Below, piece by piece: positions 15,053-22,123 of a stretch of 22,936 nt of DNA. Both the position numbers and the translations under genes were made by a program. Origin of the DNA: CAZWVA01 sp964636885. GTDB taxonomy: Bacteria; Desulfobacterota_D; UBA1144; Nemesobacterales; CSP1-2. The stretch spans positions 1-22,936 of the forward strand of contig CAZWVA010000045.1 of assembly GCA_964636885.1 (NCBI GenBank), read 5' to 3'. The stretch's first letter is position 1. Each line of letters begins with the position of its first letter. The notes beneath the pieces are model-generated. The model was not told the DNA's origin and searched no databases. It worked only from the letters and a program-made list of their open reading frames with translations.

Positions 15053-15081
15053 TTGATATTTTCTTCTACTCGGTTTATATT
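15053..15081 (+). promoter_or_regulatory. Candidate sigma70 promoter for the small secreted protein
   Basis: TTGATA (15053-15058) and TATATT (15076-15081) are 17 bases apart, with about 49 bases of leader before the GTG at 15137. Confidence 0.45.
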
Positions 15082-15136
15082 GGATGTGGTAAGAGCCTCC
15101 TTCGAGTTTTGATGGCATCTTAGAGCGTGTTAAAAC

Positions 15137-15565
15137 GTGAGGTGGGGATTGTGGACTTTACTTCTCGTTACTGTGTTCCTCATATTTGGTGTAGCAACCG
15201 GCTACCCTAAAGATTCACGTCCTCTAAGTGGTAGTGGTAAGAGGGATACGCTTAACATGGAGAGTAGAATTATACCCGATAGCTCTGACTTACTGGATGT
15301 CGAGATACCCAATGGTCTTAATCTCTATACATACTATAATCCGGGATTAAACGGGTTTTTAAAAAGCGGTTCCAATCCGATTGAAGGGTGGTCGGATGGC
15401 TTAGACGGATTTAAGCCAGAAGATAAATCAAGGAAATCCACAATAGTCTGGGGAGGTTTTTTCCCGTTTATCTCCCTACCAAACGGCCAAAATGATAAGG
15501 ACGGCCCCGGGTTCTTTTCTAAAGACAACGTCTCCTTCTTCTGGTTCTTAAAGAAAAGGTTCTAA
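15137..15565 (+). CDS. Small secreted protein of unknown function
   Basis: I do not recognise this 142-residue protein. Its first ~21 residues (WGLWTLLLVTVFLIFGVATG) look like a signal peptide with few charges at the start, with cleavage likely near ATG at 20-22. There is no lipobox cysteine and no cysteine at all. The mature part is polar, rich in Gly, Asn, Asp and Ser, with aromatic patches (LYTYYNPGLNGF, WGGFFPF, FFWFLKK) and a basic C-terminus. There is no transmembrane segment after the signal. The start is uncertain: GTG 15137 has no good ribosome site, while TTG 15149 lies too close to GAGGTGGGG. A reasonable promoter upstream supports transcription. It may be a real lineage-specific gene; a chance open frame is less likely given the signal peptide. 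Confidence 0.5.
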   Translation: MRWGLWTLLLVTVFLIFGVATGYPKDSRPLSGSGKRDTLNMESRIIPDSSDLLDVEIPNGLNLYTYYNPGLNGFLKSGSNPIEGWSDGLDGFKPEDKSRKSTIVWGGFFPFISLPNGQNDKDGPGFFSKDNVSFFWFLKKRF

Positions 15566-15700
15566 ATAACACAGACCCCAATTACCATATTGCCTCAGGG
15601 TTTTATTTTGATTAATCTATCTCAATAAGGCTACTCCACTGTTTTAAGGATGAAGGTGCAGAAGGTCACACGTTCTTATACCGAATCCGGTTAGTTCGAT

Positions 15701-15724
15701 TAATATGCTTATCGATAGATAAGC
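15701..15724. promoter_or_regulatory. TAATAT box followed by a 7-bp inverted repeat, upstream of the dioxygenase gene
   Basis: TAATAT (15701-15706) is directly followed by GCTTATC (15707-15713), GATA, and GATAAGC (15718-15724), a perfect 7-bp inverted repeat placed where transcription would start. No clear -35 box is seen. A second, weaker repeat, GGGTTT/AAACCC (15736-15741 and 15750-15755), lies further on. The rest of the 213-base gap 15566-15778 shows no gene or terminator. Confidence 0.35.
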
Positions 15725-15778
15725 GGTCTCTATCTGGGTTTGGATTCTGAAACCCGGAAGGAGTACTAGAGGGTTAAG

Positions 15779-16534
15779 ATGGAGACGGTAAGGCAAGGAG
15801 AAAAACGACCTCCCTGGAATATATCAAACTCCAAGTTGCTCTCGGCCTTCTTCAATTGGATGGAGGGTCTTGTTTCTAGATTCTCTTTGGTTGGCGATCT
15901 GCCGATTTACGATAATGAGATGTTTCCTTGGGTATCTGATGTTGAGAGGGAATGGACAAAGATCAGAGCCGAACTCGATCAAGTTATGAAACGCCGGGAA
16001 GAACTCCCTAGCTTTCACGAAATCACGAGTGAAGTAAAGGAGATAACACACGAAGAGCACTGGAAGACCTTCTTCCTTGCCGGTTACGGGATAAAGAGTA
16101 AGGAGAATTGCCGTAGGTGTCCGGAAACCACACGGATACTGGAAAAAATCCCAGGTATGAAGACGGCCTTCTTTTCGATTCTCTCGCCTTATAAGCGTAT
16201 ACCTCCGCATCGCGGTCCGTATAACGGGGTGTTACGCTATCACCTGGGGCTCATCGTGCCGGAACCAAAGGAGAAGTGTCGGATTAGAATCGCCAATGAG
16301 ATAAGGCATTGGGAGGAGGGGAAAAGCATCGTCTTCGATGATACCTACGAACACGAGGTTTGGAATGAAACCCCCGGATACCGCGTCGTGCTTTTTGTTG
16401 ACTTTGTCCGTCCGATGAGGTTTCCTTTTAACCTCTTGAATCGTCTTCTCCTCTTCGTGGTTCGGTTTACTCCACTTATACAGGAGGGTCGTGAAAATCA
16501 GATGAGGTGGGAAGAGAGGTTCTATGGGCGTTAG
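15779..16534 (+). CDS. Aspartyl/asparaginyl beta-hydroxylase-family dioxygenase
   Basis: This is a 251-residue Fe(II)/2-oxoglutarate dioxygenase-like protein. The core is visible as PPHRGPYNGVLRYHLGL (142-158) and FDDTYEHEVWNET (186-198). H144 and H192 would bind iron, and R153 and R202 (YRVVLFVD) would help bind 2-oxoglutarate, as in the AspH/LpxO family, which lacks the usual carboxylate ligand. The C-terminus has a hydrophobic stretch (LLNRLLLFVVRFTPLI, 219-234) that may lie on a membrane. LpxO hydroxylates lipid A fatty acids and AspH hydroxylates protein side chains; the sequence alone does not tell which applies, or whether a small molecule is the substrate. AGAGGG at 15768-15773 sits five bases before the ATG. 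An acyl-CoA synthetase follows after 60 bases. Confidence 0.83.
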   Translation: METVRQGEKRPPWNISNSKLLSAFFNWMEGLVSRFSLVGDLPIYDNEMFPWVSDVEREWTKIRAELDQVMKRREELPSFHEITSEVKEITHEEHWKTFFLAGYGIKSKENCRRCPETTRILEKIPGMKTAFFSILSPYKRIPPHRGPYNGVLRYHLGLIVPEPKEKCRIRIANEIRHWEEGKSIVFDDTYEHEVWNETPGYRVVLFVDFVRPMRFPFNLLNRLLLFVVRFTPLIQEGRENQMRWEERFYGR

Positions 16535-16594
16535 GACTCGTATCGTTCTTGCTTTTGCCTAAAAGCCGGAGATAATTGATTACGGGGAGGTTAC

Positions 16595-18322
16595 ATGCGA
16601 CTACTATTTAGACCCAGGGATCCTAAATACGTTGGCGAGGGGATCCTGCCTTTTGGCTCTTTTGATGACACGAAGGAGTGGCTACCGATTACAAGGTATC
16701 TGGAAAAGGGGGCAGAGATGTTCCCGGATAAAACCATGTTTCGTGTCGCCGATAGAGACGGTAACCTTGTGGGAACCTACTCCTATAGGGAGACAAACGA
16801 GTGGGCAAATCGTGTAGCCAATGGGCTAAGGCAGGGGTTTGGAGTGAGTAAAGGCAATAAGGTCGGCATATATATGCTAAACTCTGCCGAATACGTCATA
16901 TCCATTCTTGCGATCCATAAGGCCGGAGGCGTTCAGGTCCCCATAAACAAGGACGAGAAGGGTGAAAGGCTTGCATACATAATCAATCACTCGGAGATGG
17001 TGGCCTTGATTACAGACCCCGATAGTCTCCCCTTTATAAGGGATATAGCCAAGGATCTAACCAACCTTAAAACCGTATTCATTGCGGGGGACGCCGAGGA
17101 TATTCCGGGAGAGATCGGAGGGATTAGGGTCCTTCCCTTTACCGCTTTTAACGGTTTCCCAGCCGATAACCCGGGAGTGGACGTAACCGTGAGTGATATA
17201 GAGCGATGCATGTTTACCTCGGGGACAACCGGAATGCCGAAGGGCGTTGTCCGGGAGCACGGCGGTGTGATTCTAACTGTGAGGGGTTATATACAGCAGC
17301 AGGGGGTTCGTAGTGGAGACGTTCTTATGAGCGTTCTTACACTGGGTCACGCCAACGCACAGGTCATGTGCCTTTTTACCGCAATCGGAGCCGGTGCCAC
17401 GGCGGTTTTTTACCCCCGTTTCTCCGCCTCTAGCTTCTGGAGATGGGCATCTGAATGCGGGGCCACCTGTACGAATATGCTTGGTGCGGTTGCCGAGTAC
17501 CTTTGGGCCGCACCCATCAGCGAATGGGATAGAAGGCATAGGATTCGAATAGTCCTTTCGGGACCCGCTCCGCGTAATCTGAGGGAGTTTGAGGAGAGGT
17601 TTAATACACGCGTTATTGACGGCTATGGCTCGACCGAGATGGGCATGGTCCTCTGGAATAATCCCGAAGACCGTCGTCCCGGTTCTTCCGGTTACCCGAT
17701 GGAGGGATACTACGTGGAGTTACGCGACCCACAGGATACGAGCAGGGTTATCCGCCCTTTCTGGGATCCCTATGAAAACCCGACACCGCCCGATGAGGCA
17801 AAAGGGTTGTTGTTCATTAAACCCCTTATCCCTCACACCACCCTGAACGAGTATTTCAAGGAGCCGAGGCGAACGAGAGAGGCCTTTGACGACGACGGTT
17901 TCTTTAACTCGGATGACATATTCGCAGGCGGAGTAGACGGAAGGTTCTATTTCCAGGGTAGGTACAGTCGTATCCGTGTTTCGGGGGAGAACGTCGATCC
18001 CATAGCCGTACAGGATATAGCGATGCGCCATCCTGGGATACAGGAGGCGATTGCGGTAGGTGTCAGACTACCAGAGGTTTCAGACGATGAGATTAAGCTA
18101 AACGTCACTCTAAAACCCGGTGCCTCTTTTGATCCGGTGGAGTTCTGCATGTGGATGGCAGAGATCGCCCCCGTGTTTATGGTTCCGCGGTTTATAGAGG
18201 TTTACCCGGATGGATTTCCTGTAACCGCAACACAGAAGGTTAGGGTGGCAGAGCTAAAGGAGATCGGCAATAGGACGTGGGACCGCGTGAGGGTGGGGCT
18301 CAAATTCAGTGCCAGGAAGTAG
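16595..18322 (+). CDS. Acyl-CoA synthetase (ANL superfamily, AMP-binding)
   Basis: It activates a carboxylic acid with ATP and CoA through an acyl-adenylate. The 575 residues have the full two-domain ANL layout: the P-loop-like FTSGTTGMPKG (207-217), GYGSTEMG (343-350), FFNSDDIF (436-443), the hinge segment GRYSRIRVSGENV (455-467) and a C-terminal lysine, K548 in ATQKVR, at the A10 position. In the hinge the common K-D is replaced by S-R, and A10 lacks the usual PKTxTGK context, so it is a divergent member, closest by eye to the CaiC-like carboxylate ligases. GGGGAGG near 16583 supports ATG 16595. Its neighbours are a dioxygenase upstream and an HbpS-like protein and a beta-hydroxyacid dehydrogenase downstream. 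The acid it activates is unknown. Confidence 0.88.
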   Translation: MRLLFRPRDPKYVGEGILPFGSFDDTKEWLPITRYLEKGAEMFPDKTMFRVADRDGNLVGTYSYRETNEWANRVANGLRQGFGVSKGNKVGIYMLNSAEYVISILAIHKAGGVQVPINKDEKGERLAYIINHSEMVALITDPDSLPFIRDIAKDLTNLKTVFIAGDAEDIPGEIGGIRVLPFTAFNGFPADNPGVDVTVSDIERCMFTSGTTGMPKGVVREHGGVILTVRGYIQQQGVRSGDVLMSVLTLGHANAQVMCLFTAIGAGATAVFYPRFSASSFWRWASECGATCTNMLGAVAEYLWAAPISEWDRRHRIRIVLSGPAPRNLREFEERFNTRVIDGYGSTEMGMVLWNNPEDRRPGSSGYPMEGYYVELRDPQDTSRVIRPFWDPYENPTPPDEAKGLLFIKPLIPHTTLNEYFKEPRRTREAFDDDGFFNSDDIFAGGVDGRFYFQGRYSRIRVSGENVDPIAVQDIAMRHPGIQEAIAVGVRLPEVSDDEIKLNVTLKPGASFDPVEFCMWMAEIAPVFMVPRFIEVYPDGFPVTATQKVRVAELKEIGNRTWDRVRVGLKFSARK

Positions 18323-18348
18323 GCTATTAACAGCCAAGAAGGGTTTTA

Positions 18349-18370
18349 GATCCAGGCGCCATACTGGGTC
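18349..18370 (+). repeat. Hairpin in the leader of the HbpS-like gene
   Basis: GATCCAG (18349-18355) pairs with CTGGGTC (18364-18370), with one G-T pair, around GCGCCATA. It is just upstream of the AGGAGGT site at 18380-18386. No T-run follows, so a processing or regulatory role is more likely than termination, if it has any role. Confidence 0.3.
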
Positions 18371-18394
18371 CATTAGTGCAGGAGGTAAACCAAG

Positions 18395-18829
18395 ATGATA
18401 ACCGTACCGAGGCTTACTTTGGAGGACGCTAAGGTCATACTCGAAGGAGCCGAGAAGAAGGCAAGAGAGATAGGGGTTGATATGGACATCGCCGTTGTCG
18501 ATGACGGGGGGAATCTAATCGCCTTCTATCGTATGGATAGGGCCAAGATAACGAGCATCGACGTTGCTATTAATAAGGCCTTTACGGCGGCCGGGGCGAG
18601 AAAAGCGACACACGAATATGCGGAGATCGCAGGGCCCGGTAAGCCCGCTTTCGGAATACACGTGAGTAACCATGGAAGGTTTATGATTCTGGGAGGAGGT
18701 CTTCCCATATTCGTAGATGGTAATATAGTGGGAGGGGTAGGATGTAGTTCCGGTTCGGTAGAGGAGGACCGAATCGTGGCTCAGGCCGGAATCGATGCCC
18801 TTATGGCCCATCTAAGAAGCCATGACTAG
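18395..18829 (+). CDS. HbpS/GlcG-family protein (DUF336)
   Basis: This is a 144-residue single-domain protein. LTLEDAKVILEGAEKKAREI (8-27), IAVVDDGGNLIAFYRMD (32-48), AINKAFTAAGA and the glycine-rich GGGLPIFVDGNIVGGVGCSS (99-118) are the pattern of the GlcG/HbpS/PduO-C family. Members bind haem or cobalamin-like molecules or act as small accessory proteins in glycolate and diol catabolism; many have no known role. It has no signal peptide, so it acts in the cytosol. AGGAGGT stands 8 bases before the ATG. It lies between an acyl-CoA synthetase and a beta-hydroxyacid dehydrogenase in one direction, which suggests an accessory role in the same catabolic unit. Confidence 0.87.
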   Translation: MITVPRLTLEDAKVILEGAEKKAREIGVDMDIAVVDDGGNLIAFYRMDRAKITSIDVAINKAFTAAGARKATHEYAEIAGPGKPAFGIHVSNHGRFMILGGGLPIFVDGNIVGGVGCSSGSVEEDRIVAQAGIDALMAHLRSHD

Positions 18830-18908
18830 AAATATTAATTCAGTCTTAAAAAAGAGGGCACGGAGCGTTAAGGGGCTTATCACCCTTGATGACGGTTGGT
18901 AACGGATC

Positions 18909-19829
18909 ATGCGGATCAGAAACGTAGACCCATCAGAGACCAGAATAGGCTGGATTGGAACCGGGGTAATGGGCGGTTCTATGTGCAAGCACATAATAGA
19001 CCACGGGTACAGGACTATCGTATTTAACCGTACGAAGGAGAAGGCGAAGGGGCTTCTCGATTCCGGTGCGCTTTGGGCGGACTCCCCAAGAGAGGTGGCC
19101 GAATGGGCGGATGTCGTCTTTACTATCGTTGGGTTCCCATCGGATGTTAGGGAGGTCTATTTCGGTAATAACGGTATCATAGATGGGATAAAGGTTCCAA
19201 AGATCCTCATCGATATGACCACGACCAAGCCGTCACTAGCCATAGAGATCCATAGTGCAGTGACACCTACGGGATCTAGTTTTATCGATGCGCCTGTTTC
19301 GGGTGGAGATATTGGGGCAAAAAACGCGACCCTTTCGATTATGGTGGGTGGGGATAGAGAGGCCGTTGATACCGTCATGCCGCTACTTAGGCTTTTGGGG
19401 AAAAAGATAGTCTACCAGGGCGGACCGGGATCCGGACAACACGCCAAGATGTCCAATCAGATCGTAGTTGCAGGAACCATGATCGGGGTATGCGAGTCTC
19501 TAATCTATGCGTATAAAGCCGGTCTCGATGTTGAGACCGTTCTCGCCTCGATAAGCGAAGGGGCGGCATCGAGCTGGATACTAAGCAACCTCGCCCCAAG
19601 GATACTGAAACGTGACTTTAACCCCGGGTTCTTTGTGGAGCATTTCATAAAGGACATGGGGATCGCCCTTGAAGAGGCCGCTAGAATGGACATCTCCCTC
19701 CCAGGACTCGCTCTCGTAAATCAGCTATACGTAGCGGCAAAGGCCCAGGGGCACGGGCGTCTGGGCACCCAGGCGCTTATCCTCGCCTTGGAGAGCATAT
19801 CTAACATAAGCGTGGGTTCTGCCGACTAG
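18909..19829 (+). CDS. Beta-hydroxyacid dehydrogenase (3-hydroxyisobutyrate dehydrogenase / tartronate semialdehyde reductase type)
   Basis: It is an NAD(P)-dependent dehydrogenase of 306 residues. The Rossmann loop GWIGTGVMGGSM starts near residue 14, with NRTKEKA (40-46) after the second strand; this R-T pair is common in NADPH-preferring members. DAPVSGGDIGA (127-137) binds substrate, and GSGQHAKMSNQ holds the catalytic K180 and N183. KDMGIALEEA in the C-terminal helical domain is also conserved. The family reduces or oxidises 3-hydroxyisobutyrate, tartronate semialdehyde, succinic semialdehyde or glyoxylate; the sequence does not decide. The first 10 residues are an unusual but harmless N-terminal extension. 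It is the last gene of the forward unit and is convergent with the LLM flavoprotein gene, 66 bases apart. Confidence 0.88.
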   Translation: MRIRNVDPSETRIGWIGTGVMGGSMCKHIIDHGYRTIVFNRTKEKAKGLLDSGALWADSPREVAEWADVVFTIVGFPSDVREVYFGNNGIIDGIKVPKILIDMTTTKPSLAIEIHSAVTPTGSSFIDAPVSGGDIGAKNATLSIMVGGDREAVDTVMPLLRLLGKKIVYQGGPGSGQHAKMSNQIVVAGTMIGVCESLIYAYKAGLDVETVLASISEGAASSWILSNLAPRILKRDFNPGFFVEHFIKDMGIALEEAARMDISLPGLALVNQLYVAAKAQGHGRLGTQALILALESISNISVGSAD

Positions 19830-19859
19830 ATAGAAATCCGGCTGATCGTCCTATCTTCA

Positions 19860-19896
19860 AGACGAATCGATGTAAAAGGCTCGTCTCTCCGTTTTT
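19860..19896 (+). terminator. Weak candidate terminator between convergent genes
   Basis: AGACGA (19860-19865) and TCGTCT (19881-19886) form a 6-bp stem with a 15-base loop, and GTTTTT (19891-19896) follows after four bases. The loop is long, so this is tentative. Confidence 0.3.
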
Positions 19897-20921
19897 CAGT
19901 TAATATTGGGTATGACCTCCCTCCCAAAGATCTCTATGCATTTAGATATAGTTTCATGTGTTGCAGAGGGAAACACCATCCGACAGGCTATGTAGTTGAT
20001 GCCGAGTTCGTCTCTATACCTCCTTATCTCTCTTATGCACTCCTCCGGATCTCCGATTATAAAGCGTTCTTCTGGTAGATAGTCAAACATCGGATCGTCC
20101 AGCCCGGTGAGTTGCTTTCCTCTAACAAACATCTTAACCCCCAGGCTGAAGTAGTATTTATACATGCTTATTATGTATCTATCGGCCTCCTCTCTGGCCT
20201 TTTTCCCGTTCTCGGCGATGTAGGCTTCCCTGAGAAGAACGTGCTCGACATCATCCGGATTCCTCCCCGCCTTCCTGGCAGCGTCGTTATAGAACCCTAT
20301 GGTTTCCCTAACCATTTGCATCGTCCTTCCGGGGCCTATTATGAGCGGGTAACCGAGCCTTCCCGCCCGCCTTATGGCGGGCTCTTCAAATGCACCTATA
20401 CAGATTGGGATATGGGGTTTTTGGACGGGTTTTGGAGTAACGCTGAGGTTACGAAAATGGTATCTCTTCCCATCGTATGAGAACCTATCCTCCGTCCATG
20501 ATCTTATGATGACATCGATTCCTTCCTCCATCCTTGAGGGACGCTCCTTCATGGGGACTCCGAGGCCGTCGAATTCGTCCTTGCGATAGCCAAGAGCAAC
20601 GCCAAGAATAAGCCTGCCGTTTGATATGTTATCCACGACCGCGGCGTCTTCGGCTACCCTTACAGGGTTATGAAGGGGAAGGATAAGGGCGCCGGTTCCT
20701 ATCCTTATCCTCCTTGTAACCGAGGCCATGGCTGATGCCATAACGAGCGGAGAGGGACAGTACCCGTCTTCAAGAAAGTGGTGTTCTGAAATCCATGCCG
20801 AATCGAAACCGACCTCCTCTGCAAGCCTGACATGATCGAGTGTCTGTCTATAGAGCTCGGCATGGGAGCTTGGGTTTTCAGGGTGCGTTTGCATGCTAAA
20901 AAGCCCGATTCCGAATTTCAT
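19896..20921 (-). CDS. LLM-class flavin-dependent oxidoreductase
   Basis: This is a luciferase-like monooxygenase/F420-or-FMN oxidoreductase of 341 residues with a TIM-barrel fold. MKFGIGLF opens the first strand, DSAWISEHHFLEDGYCPSP (40-58) is the characteristic SEHH loop, IRIGTGALILPLHNPVRVAE is the flavin-binding segment, and SNGRLILGVALGYRKDEFDGLGV follows with the family's typical order. KPHIPICIGA (about 168-177) is the usual late strand. GGAGG seven bases before the ATG on the minus strand supports the start. Whether it uses FMN with O2 or F420 cannot be told by eye. It is monocistronic and convergent with the beta-hydroxyacid dehydrogenase gene; its substrate is unknown. Confidence 0.88.
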   Translation of the reverse strand: MKFGIGLFSMQTHPENPSSHAELYRQTLDHVRLAEEVGFDSAWISEHHFLEDGYCPSPLVMASAMASVTRRIRIGTGALILPLHNPVRVAEDAAVVDNISNGRLILGVALGYRKDEFDGLGVPMKERPSRMEEGIDVIIRSWTEDRFSYDGKRYHFRNLSVTPKPVQKPHIPICIGAFEEPAIRRAGRLGYPLIIGPGRTMQMVRETIGFYNDAARKAGRNPDDVEHVLLREAYIAENGKKAREEADRYIISMYKYYFSLGVKMFVRGKQLTGLDDPMFDYLPEERFIIGDPEECIREIRRYRDELGINYIACRMVFPSATHETISKCIEIFGREVIPNIN

Positions 20922-20952
20922 CCATTTGCCTCCTATGGGTTTAGGGTGCTCT

Positions 20953-20958
20953 ATTATA
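20953..20958 (-). promoter_or_regulatory. Candidate -10 box of the LLM flavoprotein gene
   Basis: A perfect TATAAT on the minus strand (20958-20953) lies 31 bases before the ATG, behind a spacer with an A7 run. The -35 region is poor (AGATCA). A second TATAAT is at 20994-20989. Confidence 0.4.
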
Positions 20959-21028
20959 ACATCTTTTTTTTACCTTGATCTAGAACCTATTATAAGGAAG
21001 CGGGTGGCTTAGAGGGGCTTTACCGTTG

Positions 21029-21059
21029 TTGACAAAATTTGAGGTTTCCCTAATAATAT
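21029..21059 (+). promoter_or_regulatory. Strong candidate sigma70 promoter of fabH
   Basis: TTGACA (21029-21034) is a perfect -35 box. TAATAA (21051-21056, 16-base spacer) and the overlapping TAATAT (21054-21059, 19-base spacer) offer a -10 box. The leader to the TTG start would be about 25-30 bases. Confidence 0.65.
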
Positions 21060-21074
21060 CCCTTCAAAAGTTTT

Positions 21075-21082
21075 AAGGGGTG
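21075..21082 (+). promoter_or_regulatory. Ribosome binding site that sets the fabH start
   Basis: AAGGGGTG covers an in-frame GTG at 21080, so that codon cannot well be the start. The in-frame TTG at 21092 is 9 bases downstream and gives the normal FabH N-terminus. Confidence 0.6.
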
Positions 21083-21091
21083 CTCGTAGCC

Positions 21092-22069
21092 TTGGGTTTT
21101 GTAAGGATTCGCGGTATAGGTTCGTCGATCCCGGAAAGGGTGCTTTCAAACTCCGATCTTGAGAAGATGGTTGATACATCGGATGAATGGATACGTACAA
21201 GAACGGGAATAGTCGAAAGAAGAATAGCCGATCCTGATATCGCCACATCCGACCTCGCTTACGAAGCGTCGCTTAGGGCGCTTGAGGACGCCTCGATTGA
21301 CCCTAGTGACATTGATGCGATAATCGTTGCCACCGTTACTCCCGATTATATCTTTCCCTCCACGGCCTGTATCGTTCAGAGCCGCCTTAGAGCAAAAGGG
21401 GCCTCTGCGTTTGATATTTCCGCCGGATGTACGGGGTTTATATACGCCCTCCAAGTGGGAAAGGCGATGATAGATAGCGGGGATGCCAGAACGATTCTCG
21501 TAGTAGGGGCCGAGACGCTATCGAGAATAATAGATTATGAGGACAGGACTACCTGCATCCTTTTTGGGGACGGGGCGGGGGCGGCTGTAATAACGAGATC
21601 CGAAACCCCTGGGATCCTATCTATCTGCCTCGGTTCGGATGGCGATGCCTGGAACCTTCTATATATGCCTGGGGGCGGCTCCCGTTTTCCGGCCTCACAC
21701 GAAAGCGTAGAAAACAGGCTCCACTACTTAAAGATGAAGGGAAACGACGTCTTTAAAGAGGCCGTAAAAGCGATGGAGTCGTCGTCTCTTCAGGCGATTG
21801 AAAAGGCGGATATAACCCCCGATCAGATCGATCTATTTATTTCCCATCAGGCAAATTACAGGATCATGGAAGCCGTAAGGAAGCGTCTTGACATTCCACC
21901 CGAAAAGGTTTTTGTGAATGTGGATAGATACGGAAACACATCGTCCGCTTCCGTACCGCTTGCGCTCGATGAAGCAATAAGGGATGGAAAGGCTCAAAGG
22001 GGAGGTTTGATTCTCCTCTCGGCCTTTGGTGCGGGTTTTACCTGGGGGTCGGCCGTTTTAAGGTGGTAG
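21092..22069 (+). CDS. fabH: 3-Oxoacyl-ACP synthase III
   Basis: FabH starts type II fatty acid synthesis by condensing acetyl-CoA with malonyl-ACP. From TTG 21092 the protein has 325 residues, the normal length. The start is VRIRGIGSSIPERVLSN (4-20), and DTSDEWIRTRTGI (28-40) is the conserved CoA-binding stretch. The catalytic triad is C113 (ISAGCTGF), H252 (SHQANYR) and N282 (YGNTSS), which corresponds to C112, H244 and N274 of E. coli. FGAGFTWGSAVLRW is the typical end. It is not next to plsX, fabD or acpP; pgi follows 54 bases later. A starter other than acetyl-CoA is possible and cannot be excluded by eye. Confidence 0.94.
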   Translation: MGFVRIRGIGSSIPERVLSNSDLEKMVDTSDEWIRTRTGIVERRIADPDIATSDLAYEASLRALEDASIDPSDIDAIIVATVTPDYIFPSTACIVQSRLRAKGASAFDISAGCTGFIYALQVGKAMIDSGDARTILVVGAETLSRIIDYEDRTTCILFGDGAGAAVITRSETPGILSICLGSDGDAWNLLYMPGGGSRFPASHESVENRLHYLKMKGNDVFKEAVKAMESSSLQAIEKADITPDQIDLFISHQANYRIMEAVRKRLDIPPEKVFVNVDRYGNTSSASVPLALDEAIRDGKAQRGGLILLSAFGAGFTWGSAVLRW

Positions 22070-22123
22070 ATTCGTAGAGAGATAGGGTCTGCCTGGATCC
22101 TCTTCTAATAAGAAGGCAACGCC

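Noticed and set aside
15779..16534. Calling the dioxygenase LpxO (lipid A hydroxylase).
   Set aside because: The fold and iron ligands agree, but there is no lipid A gene context and the N-terminal part does not look like the LpxO membrane anchor.
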